Source: Winogradskyella sp. (GTDB taxonomy: Bacteria > Bacteroidota > Bacteroidia > Flavobacteriales > Flavobacteriaceae). From it: a stretch of DNA of 34,505 bases. Shown here piece after piece: positions 7,832 to 16,290 of this stretch. The stretch spans positions 1-34,505 of the forward strand of contig NZ_JANQOM010000083.1 in NCBI RefSeq assembly GCF_028289625.1, read 5' to 3'. Both the position numbers and the translations under genes were made by a program. Numbering within the stretch: the first letter of the stretch is position 1; each line of letters begins with the position of its first letter. Under the pieces are notes generated by a model. That model had not been told where the DNA came from. It made no database searches and saw only the letters and a program-made list of their open reading frames with translations.

Positions 7832-8611
7832 CTAAAAATCTAAATAAGCGGTTTCAAATTGATGGTTTAGAATGGTATTTAAAATATCAAGACTCCCATT
7901 TGAATATAATTTGATGGATGGCGAACTTTTTTCTTCATTTAACAAATGATGCTTCTCAAGAATGGCTTTAGTCTGTTTTGCTACCGCTAAGCCTGAATCG
8001 ATAATACTTACATCCTTGGGCAGCATTTTTTTAAGCATTGGAATAAGGTAAGGATAGTGTGTGCAACCAAGAACCAAGTAATCGATATGTTCTTTGAGCA
8101 TAGGTTGCAAATAAGAAGTCAATAACTCCTTCATTTCATCCGAGTGCAATTTTCCAGATTCAATTAAGGGGACGATGCCTTCGCCCACTTGTTCAATTAC
8201 TTTAATGCCACTTGCATATAGGTCAGAGGTTTTATGAAACAGATGGCTGCTTAAAGTCCCCTTAGTAGCCAGTATACCAATGGTTTTGGTTTTGGTATTT
8301 AAGGCAGCTGGCTTTATCGCAGGCTCAATACCAATGAAAGGCAAATTATAGTTAGCCCTTAAATAAGCGATGGCATTCGTTGTTGCAGTATTACAGCCCA
8401 CAACTATAAGTTTACAGCCTTTATCAAGCAATAGTTTTGTATTCTTAATACTTAACTGAAGAATTTGAGATGCTGGTTTATCGCCATAAGGAGCATTTTT
8501 ACTATCGGCCAAATAAATACAATGTTCATTTGGCAATAGGGTATGAATTTCCTTAAAAATGGATGTACCTCCAATACCAGAGTCAAATATGCCGATAGGT
8601 TGCGTATTCAT
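7832..8611 (-). CDS. murI: Glutamate racemase
   Basis: MurI interconverts L- and D-glutamate in the cytoplasm, supplying D-Glu for peptidoglycan stem peptides. The start chosen is the ATG at 8611 (MNTQPIGIFDSGIGG), giving 259 residues, normal for the family. The open frame extends 10 codons further, to 8641, but that would run into the terminator hairpin. Catalytic residues are visible: Asp10 in IFDSGIGG, Cys73 in VVGCNTAT, and Cys183/His185 in LGCTHYPY. The gene sits downstream of the two OmpH genes but is separated from them by a strong terminator. It therefore depends on read-through or an unseen promoter. It is followed closely by two unknown genes. Confidence 0.96.
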   Translation of the reverse strand: MNTQPIGIFDSGIGGTSIFKEIHTLLPNEHCIYLADSKNAPYGDKPASQILQLSIKNTKLLLDKGCKLIVVGCNTATTNAIAYLRANYNLPFIGIEPAIKPAALNTKTKTIGILATKGTLSSHLFHKTSDLYASGIKVIEQVGEGIVPLIESGKLHSDEMKELLTSYLQPMLKEHIDYLVLGCTHYPYLIPMLKKMLPKDVSIIDSGLAVAKQTKAILEKHHLLNEEKSSPSIKLYSNGSLDILNTILNHQFETAYLDF

Positions 8612-8615
8612 AATT

Positions 8616-8652
8616 ACCACAAAAATAAAAAGTCGCTTCAAATAAGCGACTT
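8616..8652 (-). terminator. Intrinsic terminator between ompH and murI
   Basis: Read on the minus strand, AAGTCGCTT and AAGCGACTT form a perfect 9-bp stem (8644-8652 with 8630-8638) around a 5-base loop, followed by TTTTTATTTTT. The T-run ends only about 5 bases before the murI start codon at 8611. The structure could therefore stop the ompH transcript and also affect murI translation. Confidence 0.85.
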
Positions 8653-8679
8653 ATTTATAAATATGTAACTCTATTTCAA

Positions 8680-9228
8680 TTAAATTCCTAATTCTGCTTT
8701 AACATCAGCTAATAAATCTTTTCCTTTAGCTACAATAAGTCCTCCAGCCTCTAATACATAGTCAAACCCTTGTGCAGAAGCTACCTTTTCTATAGCCACT
8801 CTTGCTTTTTCGGTAATTGGCTTAAGAAGGTCGATTTCTTTCTTTTGTATATCCTGTTGCGCATTTTGTTGAAATTGCGTCAAACTTTGCTTCATACCTT
8901 CTACTTCCTGCATACGCTCCATATTAGTCTCCTCAGTTTGGCTTTCAGCTTCTGCATTGTACTGCTTAAGTTTATTGTCCAACTCTTTTAAAGAATCCTG
9001 AATTTGAGCTTGATAGGTTGCCCCTAATTTTTCAATCTCAGCTTGTGCTGTTTTATACTCTGGCATTGCTTTTATTAAGTCTTGTGTATTAATATGCGCA
9101 ATCTTACTTTGAGCAGACATAAAACTCGTTGCTCCTATAAACAATGCCGTTGCAAATAATAAAGTTTTAAAATGTTTACTCACGTATAGTCCATTTATTT
9201 TAGTGAGTTCGTGAATCTTTGATTTCAT
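8680..9228 (-). CDS. ompH: OmpH/Skp family periplasmic chaperone (first paralogue, short)
   Basis: This 182-residue protein is a Skp-like holdase that keeps unfolded outer-membrane proteins soluble on the way to BamA. It has a hydrophobic export signal ending MSAQ, then KIAHINTQDLIKAMPEYKTAQ, a long helical, Gln/Glu-rich coiled-coil arm (about 60-135) and the closing GFDYVLEAGGLIVAKGKDL segment typical of the family. The ATG at 9228 gives an unusually long N-region before the hydrophobic core. A GTG at 9183 (VSKHFKTLLF) would give a more ordinary signal peptide and may be the true start. It follows the second OmpH gene by 34 bp and ends at a strong terminator. Confidence 0.93.
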   Translation of the reverse strand: MKSKIHELTKINGLYVSKHFKTLLFATALFIGATSFMSAQSKIAHINTQDLIKAMPEYKTAQAEIEKLGATYQAQIQDSLKELDNKLKQYNAEAESQTEETNMERMQEVEGMKQSLTQFQQNAQQDIQKKEIDLLKPITEKARVAIEKVASAQGFDYVLEAGGLIVAKGKDLLADVKAELGI

Positions 9229-9262
9229 TTTTTCTAAATTGTATTTGTGTGTTATAATTATA

Positions 9263-10420
9263 TTAATTGTTTTCTCCTCCCTTTTTCTTAGCTTTTGCTA
9301 TAGAATCTCTGCGCTTCAATTGTTTTTCACGCTCTTCACGAGCTTTTTTACGCTGCTCTAGTATTTTCTTCTTTCTTTCCTCTAATGCCTTTCGTCTTCG
9401 TTCTCTATCTTGCGCTTTTATTTCAGCTGCTGTTAACGGTTTTTTAGTAGCCGTTGTATCCTTTTTTACAGCCTCTTTTACCTTTGTTGTATCTGTTTTT
9501 ACTACATTTTTATTTTCTGTAGTGTCTTCTTCTACTTTTTTGGCAGTGCTCTCATTTTTTGCAGGATCTTCATTAGGCATAGCTACAATCTTAGTTTCTT
9601 CGTTTTCAGGCTCTTCAGTTTCAGATTTTTTCTTGTTACGTTCGTCTAAAACTTTCTGGCGTCGTTCATCGGCTTCACGCTTTTTTGCCGTTCTTATGGA
9701 ATCTTGTCTTGCCCTTCTAGCTTCTAGAGCTTTTTCGCGCTCGGCACGTTTAGCTGCTAATTCGGCCTCTCTTGCTGCTTTTCGTTCATCTAAGGCCTTT
9801 TGTCTTTCATCCTTTTCTTCACTTACTACGGGAACCACTTCTTCCTCTTCCAATTCTTTAAGTTCTTTTTTGTTTTTCGCCTGATTGCGACGCGATGTCC
9901 TTGTAATAGTTCTTAAAACCTGCTCACTAATATCGTAGCGTTCAGCCGAGTATAGCATAACGACATCAGCAGACTTATCGAAAACAAAATCAAACTTCTT
10001 TGTTTCGGCTATTTGTTGTACTGCAGCAAAAATCTGATCTTGAATAGGTTCAATTAATTGCCTTTTTTGGATGATCATATCTCCGCCTGGACCAAAACGT
10101 TTTTGCTGATAGTCTAAAATTTCAGCTTCTTCAAAAGAAATATCTTCCATACGCTCTTCATAGAGCTCCTTAGTTAAAAGCACACTTTCATTTTCTAACT
10201 CTTTCTTCTTTTGCTCAATAACACCAAGCTTTTTTTCTATCTCAGTCTTCCATTGCTGAACTTTTTTGTCCAATTGTGTTGATGCTTCTTGATATTCAGG
10301 TACATTTTGTAAAATATATTCAGTATCAATATAGCCTATCCTGACTCCACGTTGTGCACTAACACTAAAGCTCATAAGACCAATTACTGCCAATAAAAAA
10401 AGAACTTTAAATTTCATCAT
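9263..10420 (-). CDS. OmpH/Skp family protein with long charged C-terminal tail
   Basis: This 385-residue protein has a signal peptide (about 1-22, ending VSAQ) and an OmpH domain (about 23-180: VRIGYIDTEYILQNVPEY, a coiled arm, then FDFVFDKSADVVMLY). About 200 further residues are extremely rich in Lys, Arg, Glu and Ala, with repeated blocks such as ERKAAREAELAAKRAEREKA and a Thr/Lys-rich middle (DTTKVKEAVKKDTT). Ordinary Skp is about 160-180 residues, so the tail roughly doubles the protein. It is probably an extended, highly charged helix or disordered segment in the periplasm. The gene lies between bamA and the short ompH, consistent with outer-membrane protein transport. A second Met directly follows the first; either may be the start. 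Confidence 0.92.
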   Translation of the reverse strand: MMKFKVLFLLAVIGLMSFSVSAQRGVRIGYIDTEYILQNVPEYQEASTQLDKKVQQWKTEIEKKLGVIEQKKKELENESVLLTKELYEERMEDISFEEAEILDYQQKRFGPGGDMIIQKRQLIEPIQDQIFAAVQQIAETKKFDFVFDKSADVVMLYSAERYDISEQVLRTITRTSRRNQAKNKKELKELEEEEVVPVVSEEKDERQKALDERKAAREAELAAKRAEREKALEARRARQDSIRTAKKREADERRQKVLDERNKKKSETEEPENEETKIVAMPNEDPAKNESTAKKVEEDTTENKNVVKTDTTKVKEAVKKDTTATKKPLTAAEIKAQDRERRRKALEERKKKILEQRKKAREEREKQLKRRDSIAKAKKKGGENN

Positions 10421-10487
10421 GTTTGTTTTTGTTTTAGGACATTTTTAGTTAATCAAACGTTTCGCCGTTATTTGTGATGTTAGGCTT

Positions 10488-10495
10488 CAAATGTA
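10488..10495 (-). promoter_or_regulatory. Likely -7 element for the ompH-ompH unit
   Basis: On the minus strand this reads TACATTTG, an exact match to the flavobacterial -7 consensus TAnnTTTG, and lies 68 bases before the start at 10420. No clear TTG was found at the right distance upstream, so the call rests on one element. It would let both ompH genes be transcribed apart from bamA. Confidence 0.45.
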
Positions 10496-10569
10496 ACGAA
10501 ATAAATGATTAAAAATTTTAACACCATGTTGAAATACTTATTAAAGGTTTAGAAAATATCGTGCCAAAC

Positions 10570-13146
10570 TTAAAACTGTTGTCCAATTATGAAGTGCGTT
10601 TGCCAACCACTTTTTATCGTATCGCCAGGAATTGGATCGAATCCATGTCCAAAATCGATACCTAATAGACCAAAGGCAGGCATGAAAATTCTAATCCCAA
10701 ATCCTGCTGATCTTTGCAAGTCAAAAGGATTAAAATCCTTAAAACTATTTACCGACTGACCTCCTTCTAAAAAAGATAAACCATATATTTTTGCTTGTGC
10801 GCCCAACGTAATGGGATAGCGCAACTCAAGCGAAAATTTGTTATATATTGAACCACCATCTTGGGTAGACAACGATTGGTTTGGATAACCTCTAAGTTGT
10901 ATAATTTCTCTACCATCGAGGGCAAAGTTCCCTAAACCATCACCACCAACAAAGAAACGCTCAAATGGGATTACACCTCTATCATTATTATACGCCCCTA
11001 AAAATCCAAACTCTACACTTGGTCTTAACACGAGTTTCTTGGTGATTTCTGTAAACCAGTCACCTTTGAATTTTATCTTATAAAATTCAAGCCAGTTAAA
11101 ACGCTCTTGGTCAATTTCGCCAATACGTGCAAAATCATCAGGATCTGATGGGTCTAACTGATCTCTTTCTTCCCTAAGAGCCTTGTAGTCTACACCATTT
11201 ACTAAAGAATATGGAAAAGAAAATTTTGCGGAAACTGTAAAGTTAGATCCTCCAGTTGGATAAATAGGATCTGTATAAAGGTTATTTCTACTTAAGCCGA
11301 TTGTATATGATAAGTTATTTGCAGATCCGTCACCAAATGTAAATAATCCTGTATTATAATTTCTTAAGTCATAGTTCTGATAACTTATTGCTTGTGAAAG
11401 CAAAAAATAATCATCGGGTTTATTTAATCTAGTAGATACACCTACTGTTAAACCAAGAATATTGAATCTTCTAGTTCTATCGGCTCTTCGTGTTTGAGGA
11501 TTAAATAAAAATTGTCTTGAATACGATATGGAGGACGATAGCTGAAATGGTTTTTTGCCGCCTAACCATGGTTCACTGAAAGAGAAGCTATAAGTTTGAA
11601 AAAATTGACTAGCTTGTAATCTCAAGGCAAGGCTTTGCCCATCACCTCTTGGCACAGGCTTATAAGCATCTTTGTTAAAAATATCTTTTATAGCAAAGTT
11701 GTTGAATGATAGGCCTAAAGTACCAATAAAACCACCACCACCATAGCCGCCTTGCAATTGAATCTGGCTCGATCCTTGCTCAACCACTTCATACTCTATA
11801 TCTAATGTACCATCAACTGGGTTGGGGTTTTTAATGTTTGGAACAAGTTGCTGTGCATCAAAAAACCCTAATTGGCCTAGTTCTCGTAGCGTTCTAATGA
11901 TTTGCGATTTACTGTAGAGTTCCCCAGGACGGGTTCTTATTTCCCTGTAAATGACATGGTCATTGGTTACATCATTACCAACAACTGTTACATTATTAAA
12001 GTAAGCAGGTTTTCCCTCAGAAATACGTATTTCCATATCAATGATGTTTCCTTCGGCACTTACTTCTACGGGATTAATGGTGGAAAATAAATACCCAGAA
12101 TTTTGATAGAGATTAGTTAGACTTCTTGCATCAGGATCATTAGGATCATCAATACGTTCTCTCAATTCTACACCATTGTATGTATCCCCTTTATTAATTC
12201 CCAATACAGAGGCTAATACTCGGTCGGTATATATTGTATTGCCTACAAAATCTACTTTGCCAAAAGTATATTTTTCACCTTCTTCAACTTCAATATTTAG
12301 GCTAATGGTTTTGTCATTATTATAGATAATTGAATCTGAAATAATCCGTGCATCTCTATAACCATTTTCCTTGTATTTATCAACAAGGCTTGTTAGGTCT
12401 TCTCTGAAATCTTCCTCTATATATTTGGATCTTTTAAAAATACGTAATGGACTTAAGCTTTTTTTCTTCGTATTCTTCATTGCTTTACGAAGTTTCTTGT
12501 CCTTTATTTTTTCATTACCAATAAAATTGATTTTTTTAATTTTTACTTTTTCACCTTTATTGATTTTAACAATCATATTTACACGCTCCTTTTCTATAGA
12601 GTCGATGACTTTTGAGGTCGATATGGTGACTTTAGTATTTAAAAATCCTTTCTTTTTATATTTATTTGTAAGATAGTTTCTTGTAGTGGCAATGAGGTTT
12701 TCAGTAACTTTCTGACCTGCTTGTAACTTATTTTCACTGATGATTTCATCTTTCTTGCTTTTCCTGACACCAAGAATCGTTACCTCTTTAAGTTCAGGAA
12801 GATCGATCAGGTTAATTTCCAGATCGGCTGTATTACCATCAATATTTGTAATATAAATATCTATGCTGCTGAAAAGATTAGATTTCCAAAGCGTTTTAAC
12901 AGCATTGGCAATTTTTTCACCACCAACTTGAATCTCTTCATTTTTTCGAAGTTTAGAATAAGCGATAATGGTTTGAGGGCTAAAATTGGTGTTACCTGTT
13001 ACGGTAATTTCTTTAATCAAATAGGTCGCACCGCCACCCTGACCGTAACTATTAAGCGAAATTGTAAATAGTAGTAGGGTAATTATAAAAGTTGCAAGGG
13101 ATTTTGATTGACTAATATTAAGTAAGTTGTTCGCTTGTTTTTCCAA
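10570..13146 (-). CDS. bamA: BamA outer-membrane protein assembly factor
   Basis: This 858-residue protein is the central Omp85-family component of the machinery that folds and inserts beta-barrel proteins into the outer membrane. After a signal peptide (ending NSYGQ, about residue 36) there are five POTRA-type repeats (about 40-470), several showing the pattern of strand, VxGN, helix (VTGNTNF, FIGNEKI, FVGNTIY, VVGNDVT). The C-terminal barrel (about 480-858) includes the Omp85 motif as LRGYPN after FFVGGDGLGNF. The protein ends in an aromatic residue (IIGQQF), as barrel substrates do. The only plausible Met lies inside the 3' end of uppS, giving a 29-bp overlap in a different frame. The neighbours porG, uppS and two OmpH chaperones form an envelope-assembly block. 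Confidence 0.96.
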   Translation of the reverse strand: MEKQANNLLNISQSKSLATFIITLLLFTISLNSYGQGGGATYLIKEITVTGNTNFSPQTIIAYSKLRKNEEIQVGGEKIANAVKTLWKSNLFSSIDIYITNIDGNTADLEINLIDLPELKEVTILGVRKSKKDEIISENKLQAGQKVTENLIATTRNYLTNKYKKKGFLNTKVTISTSKVIDSIEKERVNMIVKINKGEKVKIKKINFIGNEKIKDKKLRKAMKNTKKKSLSPLRIFKRSKYIEEDFREDLTSLVDKYKENGYRDARIISDSIIYNNDKTISLNIEVEEGEKYTFGKVDFVGNTIYTDRVLASVLGINKGDTYNGVELRERIDDPNDPDARSLTNLYQNSGYLFSTINPVEVSAEGNIIDMEIRISEGKPAYFNNVTVVGNDVTNDHVIYREIRTRPGELYSKSQIIRTLRELGQLGFFDAQQLVPNIKNPNPVDGTLDIEYEVVEQGSSQIQLQGGYGGGGFIGTLGLSFNNFAIKDIFNKDAYKPVPRGDGQSLALRLQASQFFQTYSFSFSEPWLGGKKPFQLSSSISYSRQFLFNPQTRRADRTRRFNILGLTVGVSTRLNKPDDYFLLSQAISYQNYDLRNYNTGLFTFGDGSANNLSYTIGLSRNNLYTDPIYPTGGSNFTVSAKFSFPYSLVNGVDYKALREERDQLDPSDPDDFARIGEIDQERFNWLEFYKIKFKGDWFTEITKKLVLRPSVEFGFLGAYNNDRGVIPFERFFVGGDGLGNFALDGREIIQLRGYPNQSLSTQDGGSIYNKFSLELRYPITLGAQAKIYGLSFLEGGQSVNSFKDFNPFDLQRSAGFGIRIFMPAFGLLGIDFGHGFDPIPGDTIKSGWQTHFIIGQQF

Positions 13147-13858
13147 ATCTTCGTTCTCTATTTTGATAATTTATGAGTGCTTCATACAGATTTTCTTTCT
13201 TAAAATCTGGCCATAAAATATCTGTAAAATATAATTCTGCATAGGCGATTTGCCAAAGCAAAAAATTACTGATTCTTTGTTCACCGCTTGTGCGAATTAG
13301 CAGGTCAACGTCTGGTAAATTTTGCGTGTAAAGATGCTTATTTATAATGGATTCATCAATACTTTCGGGAGAAATTATATTATTTTTAACTTTAACTGAT
13401 AATTCCTTAATAACATTAACAATTTCTTCACGAGAACCGTAGCTCAATGCCAGGGTTAATGTCATATTCGTATTGTTTTTTGTTTTTTCTATGACATCTA
13501 CCAACTCTTGTTGGGCTTTTTTTGGTAAATCATGAAGTGAACCAATGGCAGACAATTTTATATTATTGTCTTGTAAGGTTTTGATTTCCTTTTTTAGGGA
13601 TTTAACCAAAAGCTTCATCAGTGTTTGAACTTCTAGTTTTGGGCGTTTCCAATTTTCAGTAGAAAATGCATAAAGGGTTAAATTTTTGATACCGATTTCT
13701 GCACTGGCTTCTACGGCCTGTCTTACGGCTTTGGTGCCATTTTCATGCCCCATAACACGCATTAAGCCTTTTTGTTTTGCCCATCGACCGTTACCGTCCA
13801 TGATAATAGCAACGTGGTTTGGAAGCTTTTCTTTGTTTATTTGTTCTTTAAGGCTCAT
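13118..13858 (-). CDS. uppS: Isoprenyl transferase (undecaprenyl diphosphate synthase)
   Basis: This 246-residue cytoplasmic cis-prenyltransferase elongates farnesyl diphosphate with isopentenyl diphosphate to make the C55 lipid carrier used for peptidoglycan and surface glycans. The catalytic Asp21 lies in HVAIIMDGNGRWAK. The other conserved blocks are present: GHENGTKAVRQ, TLYAFSTENWKRP, ALSYGSREEI, and the C-terminal PDVDLLIRTSGEQRISNFLLWQ and YFTDILWPDF. Length is normal. Its ATG directly abuts the stop of the porG-like gene (no gap), and its end overlaps bamA, so the three genes form one tightly packed transcript. Confidence 0.97.
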   Translation of the reverse strand: MSLKEQINKEKLPNHVAIIMDGNGRWAKQKGLMRVMGHENGTKAVRQAVEASAEIGIKNLTLYAFSTENWKRPKLEVQTLMKLLVKSLKKEIKTLQDNNIKLSAIGSLHDLPKKAQQELVDVIEKTKNNTNMTLTLALSYGSREEIVNVIKELSVKVKNNIISPESIDESIINKHLYTQNLPDVDLLIRTSGEQRISNFLLWQIAYAELYFTDILWPDFKKENLYEALINYQNRERRFGKTSEQLT

Positions 13859-14548
13859 TTAAAAATTGCAATAGCAAGGTCTTCTACCAAAGGTGTAAGT
13901 TAAGGTAATTCCTGAAAATACATACCAATCATTACTATTTGTATTTCCAAAACTAAATTGTTCTCTAAATTCGGCATCTGGAACACTACCATCTAATTCA
14001 TCAGAAAATGTGTAACGAGCACCAATTTCTGCAGCTAAAACCAAATGATTGCTTATGTTGGTTTTATATCCTAAAACCATTGGAATGCCGTAAGCCCAAC
14101 TGCTCGTATTTTCAGATGTATATTCGCCATTTTGATTAAAAAAATAATTATCATGGTTAGCAACAGATATTCCAGAATATAAATAAGGGGTCCCTTGAAT
14201 TCCACTTTTATGCAAATCGAATTCCCAAAAGGTAAATTCCATTCCGGCCGAAAATTCAAAAATACTAGTATTAAAGCTGTAGCCACGTTGAATACGTCTT
14301 GGATCATCAGACTTACCATCTATGCCTTCTAAATCCGAGAAAATAATCGAGGCTCTAAAGGAGTGTCTTGGACTCCTGTTCCACTTAAAAATAGCTCCGA
14401 GCGCAGCTTGGTTTGGAGATATATAATTTGTGGCACCAACATCACCAATAAAATTACTGCCACCGACAAATACGCCGACCTCATAGATTTGAGCATCAGT
14501 ATTTTGCAAGAAGCAAATGCTAGTAAAAATTAGGAATAAATACCTCAT
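13859..14548 (-). CDS. porG: DUF6089 family outer-membrane protein, PorG-like T9SS component
   Basis: This 229-residue protein has a signal peptide (about 1-20, ending TDAQ) and alternating strands with a conserved start (YEVGVFVGGSNFIGDVG). It contains WNRSPRHSFRASI, further barrel strands and an end with a Cys pair (FGRRPCYCNF). The pattern is that of the DUF6089 family, which includes PorG of Porphyromonas gingivalis, an outer-membrane protein linked to the type IX secretion PorK/PorN ring. The gene order porG-uppS-bamA-ompH-ompH seen here is also the one known in P. gingivalis, which strengthens the call. It has its own promoter and runs directly into uppS. Orthology is inferred from pattern and synteny, not alignment. 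Confidence 0.8.
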   Translation of the reverse strand: MRYLFLIFTSICFLQNTDAQIYEVGVFVGGSNFIGDVGATNYISPNQAALGAIFKWNRSPRHSFRASIIFSDLEGIDGKSDDPRRIQRGYSFNTSIFEFSAGMEFTFWEFDLHKSGIQGTPYLYSGISVANHDNYFFNQNGEYTSENTSSWAYGIPMVLGYKTNISNHLVLAAEIGARYTFSDELDGSVPDAEFREQFSFGNTNSNDWYVFSGITLTYTFGRRPCYCNF

Positions 14549-14565
14549 AAATTTTATAAAGTTTG

Positions 14566-14597
14566 CAAATATAACAAATATGGTTAGCCTATAACAA
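14566..14597 (-). promoter_or_regulatory. Promoter for the porG-uppS-bamA operon
   Basis: On the minus strand a TTG (14595-14597) is followed after 21 bp by TATATTTG (14566-14573), an exact match to TAnnTTTG. Spacing is within the flavobacterial range. Transcription would start roughly 10 bases before the ATG at 14548, leaving a very short leader. Confidence 0.65.
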
Positions 14598-14661
14598 TTT
14601 GACGCAAAATGTCTTACAGATAAACAGTTTTTAAAGGTATTTATTGTATAAAATCAGTGTT

Positions 14662-15540
14662 TTAGTTGCGTCTGTCTTCTCCCCAAAGCAGCTTTTTCCT
14701 TAGGGTGTCTAAAAAGGTCTCATTTAAGCGTTCAACCATTCTAATAACAAAATTGGCTTTTTTAACGGTAACCGTAGTGGTATTAGGTAATGTAACGATT
14801 CTAGAATCAAGGGACATTAAAAACTGGTCTTCCCTGCCATCAACCTTAAAAGTAACAACCGTATTATCAGGAATAATTAACGGACGAGCGCTAAGATTAT
14901 GTGGGGCAATTGGTGTTAGCGCAAAGTTATTAGCATCAGGTGCTATTACGGGACCGCCACAACTCAGGGAATATCCTGTAGAACCCGTGGGAGTAGAAAG
15001 AATGAGTCCATCTGCCCAATAAGAGGTTAAATATTCATCATTAAGGTGTGTTTCAACCGTAATCATGGATGTGGTATTTTTTCGGCTCAGAGCAATCTCA
15101 TTGAGTGCAAAGTTGGTGTCTTCAATACGACTATTTTTAGGTAGGGTAGCCACACTTAGCAAGGATCGTTCAGAAATCTTATAGTTTCCTTTAAATATTT
15201 CAGAAAGTGAGATTTCTATTTCATCGGTTTGGATAGTAGCTAAAAATCCTAATCGACCTGTATTTATACCGACAATAGGAATGCCTAAATCGCTTACATA
15301 AGTTATAGCTCTTAAAATTGTACCGTCACCACCAATACTAATAAGCAGCTCATAGCTTCTATCTAAGTGGGTAAACGTTTTAATTGAAGCATTGTTCTGT
15401 AAGGTTTCGTTTTGCTGGCTCAAGAAATCTGCTTCTACCAAAATGTCAACACCATGGTCTAAAAGTACTTCTATGAGAATTTCAAAAGCCTTTTGTGTAG
15501 ATTCTTTGGTGTAATTTTGACCATAGACTGCAACTTTCAT
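14662..15540 (-). CDS. nadK: NAD kinase
   Basis: This 292-residue cytoplasmic enzyme phosphorylates NAD to NADP using ATP (or polyphosphate in some relatives). The diagnostic GGDGT is at residues 70-74, with Asp72 the catalytic residue. INTGRLGFLA, the NE pair in FALNEIALSR and the glycine-rich block TPTGSTGYSLSCGGP that binds NAD are also present. The start is 2 bp after the end of the CBS gene, so the two are co-transcribed. A 113-bp gap with a new promoter separates it from porG downstream. Confidence 0.97.
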   Translation of the reverse strand: MKVAVYGQNYTKESTQKAFEILIEVLLDHGVDILVEADFLSQQNETLQNNASIKTFTHLDRSYELLISIGGDGTILRAITYVSDLGIPIVGINTGRLGFLATIQTDEIEISLSEIFKGNYKISERSLLSVATLPKNSRIEDTNFALNEIALSRKNTTSMITVETHLNDEYLTSYWADGLILSTPTGSTGYSLSCGGPVIAPDANNFALTPIAPHNLSARPLIIPDNTVVTFKVDGREDQFLMSLDSRIVTLPNTTTVTVKKANFVIRMVERLNETFLDTLRKKLLWGEDRRN

Positions 15541-15542
15541 GA

Positions 15543-16199
15543 TTACATATTTAGGTATTTGTCTAAATATTGTGAGCGTTCCTTTAAGCTTTCTATATAA
15601 GAATCTTCCTCATGACCAGAAACAATATTATAACTGTAGCGTCTAAAGGTTTGTATGATATCATTAAGGCTGGTATTGCTAATTTTTAAAGTGATTTGAA
15701 CCAAATCAGTACTCATTTTAGAAATAAAAGCACCTAACAATTTTGTGTCATTAGATTCTACGATTTGACTAATTTCACTAAAGGAATAATCGTGAATTCC
15801 TTTTTCTACAATAACGATACCACCTGGTTCTGCAAAAAAGGGAGTTTCGTTAAACAAATGAATAATATCATTGAGTTCATAATAGCCTAAATAGGTGCTA
15901 TTCTCATCCAATACTGGCATAATGTTAGAGTCATACTCTGCAAAAGCTTCGAGCACATCTAGCCAATTTGTTGTAGCTCTCACAAAAAAGCCCTCAATGG
16001 TATAATTGCAATCGTTTATGGATTTTGCACCATCAAAACAATGTGCATCAGTTTCAGAAATACAGCCCATGTATATACCTTCTTTTTGAATAGGAATATG
16101 CGAGTATGTCAACTGATTAAATAGCATTTGTAAATCGCCTATTTTATCGGTGATGCTTAATGGTTTTATATCGTTTATAACAAAATCCTGTAAGTGCAT
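15543..16199 (-). CDS. CBS-domain protein
   Basis: The start chosen is the ATG at 16199 (MHLQDFVINDIKPLS), giving 218 residues. The longer open frame to 16361 would overlap pdxJ on the other strand and is rejected. The protein begins with a CBS pair: the first motif is around residues 8-60 (PLSITDKIGDLQMLFNQLTYSHIPI), the second around 75-130 (FVRATTNWLDVLEAFAEYDSNIMPVLDE). CBS pairs bind adenine nucleotides. The C-terminal ~75 residues (PGGIVIVEKGIHDYSFSEISQIVES) resemble an ACT-like regulatory fold. It has no enzyme domain. Its conserved place before nadK suggests, without proof, a link to nucleotide or NAD(P) levels. Confidence 0.85.
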   Translation of the reverse strand: MHLQDFVINDIKPLSITDKIGDLQMLFNQLTYSHIPIQKEGIYMGCISETDAHCFDGAKSINDCNYTIEGFFVRATTNWLDVLEAFAEYDSNIMPVLDENSTYLGYYELNDIIHLFNETPFFAEPGGIVIVEKGIHDYSFSEISQIVESNDTKLLGAFISKMSTDLVQITLKISNTSLNDIIQTFRRYSYNIVSGHEEDSYIESLKERSQYLDKYLNM

Positions 16200-16229
16200 A
16201 AATTGAGTTTCAATATCTTGCAAATTAAT

Positions 16230-16237
16230 CAAAAATA
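16230..16237 (-). promoter_or_regulatory. Likely -7 element for the CBS-nadK operon
   Basis: The minus strand reads TATTTTTG, an exact TAnnTTTG match, 31 bases before the ATG at 16199. No TTG is seen at the preferred 17-23 bp upstream (the nearest is 12 bp away), so only one half of the promoter is convincing. Confidence 0.45.
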
Positions 16238-16263
16238 ACCGTAAAAACCCAAGATGAGTTGTG

Positions 16264-16271
16264 TATTTTTG
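16264..16271 (+). promoter_or_regulatory. Likely -7 element for pdxJ
   Basis: TATTTTTG matches TAnnTTTG exactly and sits 19 bases before the pdxJ ATG at 16291. No well-placed TTG was found upstream. It lies 26 bp from the opposing -7 element of the CBS gene, making a compact divergent promoter region. Confidence 0.45.
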
Positions 16272-16290
16272 CGATTCAAAACCTAATGGA

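Noticed and set aside
9267..9884. Long plus-strand open frame of 205 codons, Ser/Phe-rich
   Set aside because: It lies wholly opposite the charged tail of the OmpH gene. Lys/Glu/Arg codons give Phe/Ser/Leu codons on the other strand, so the frame is a by-product of composition.
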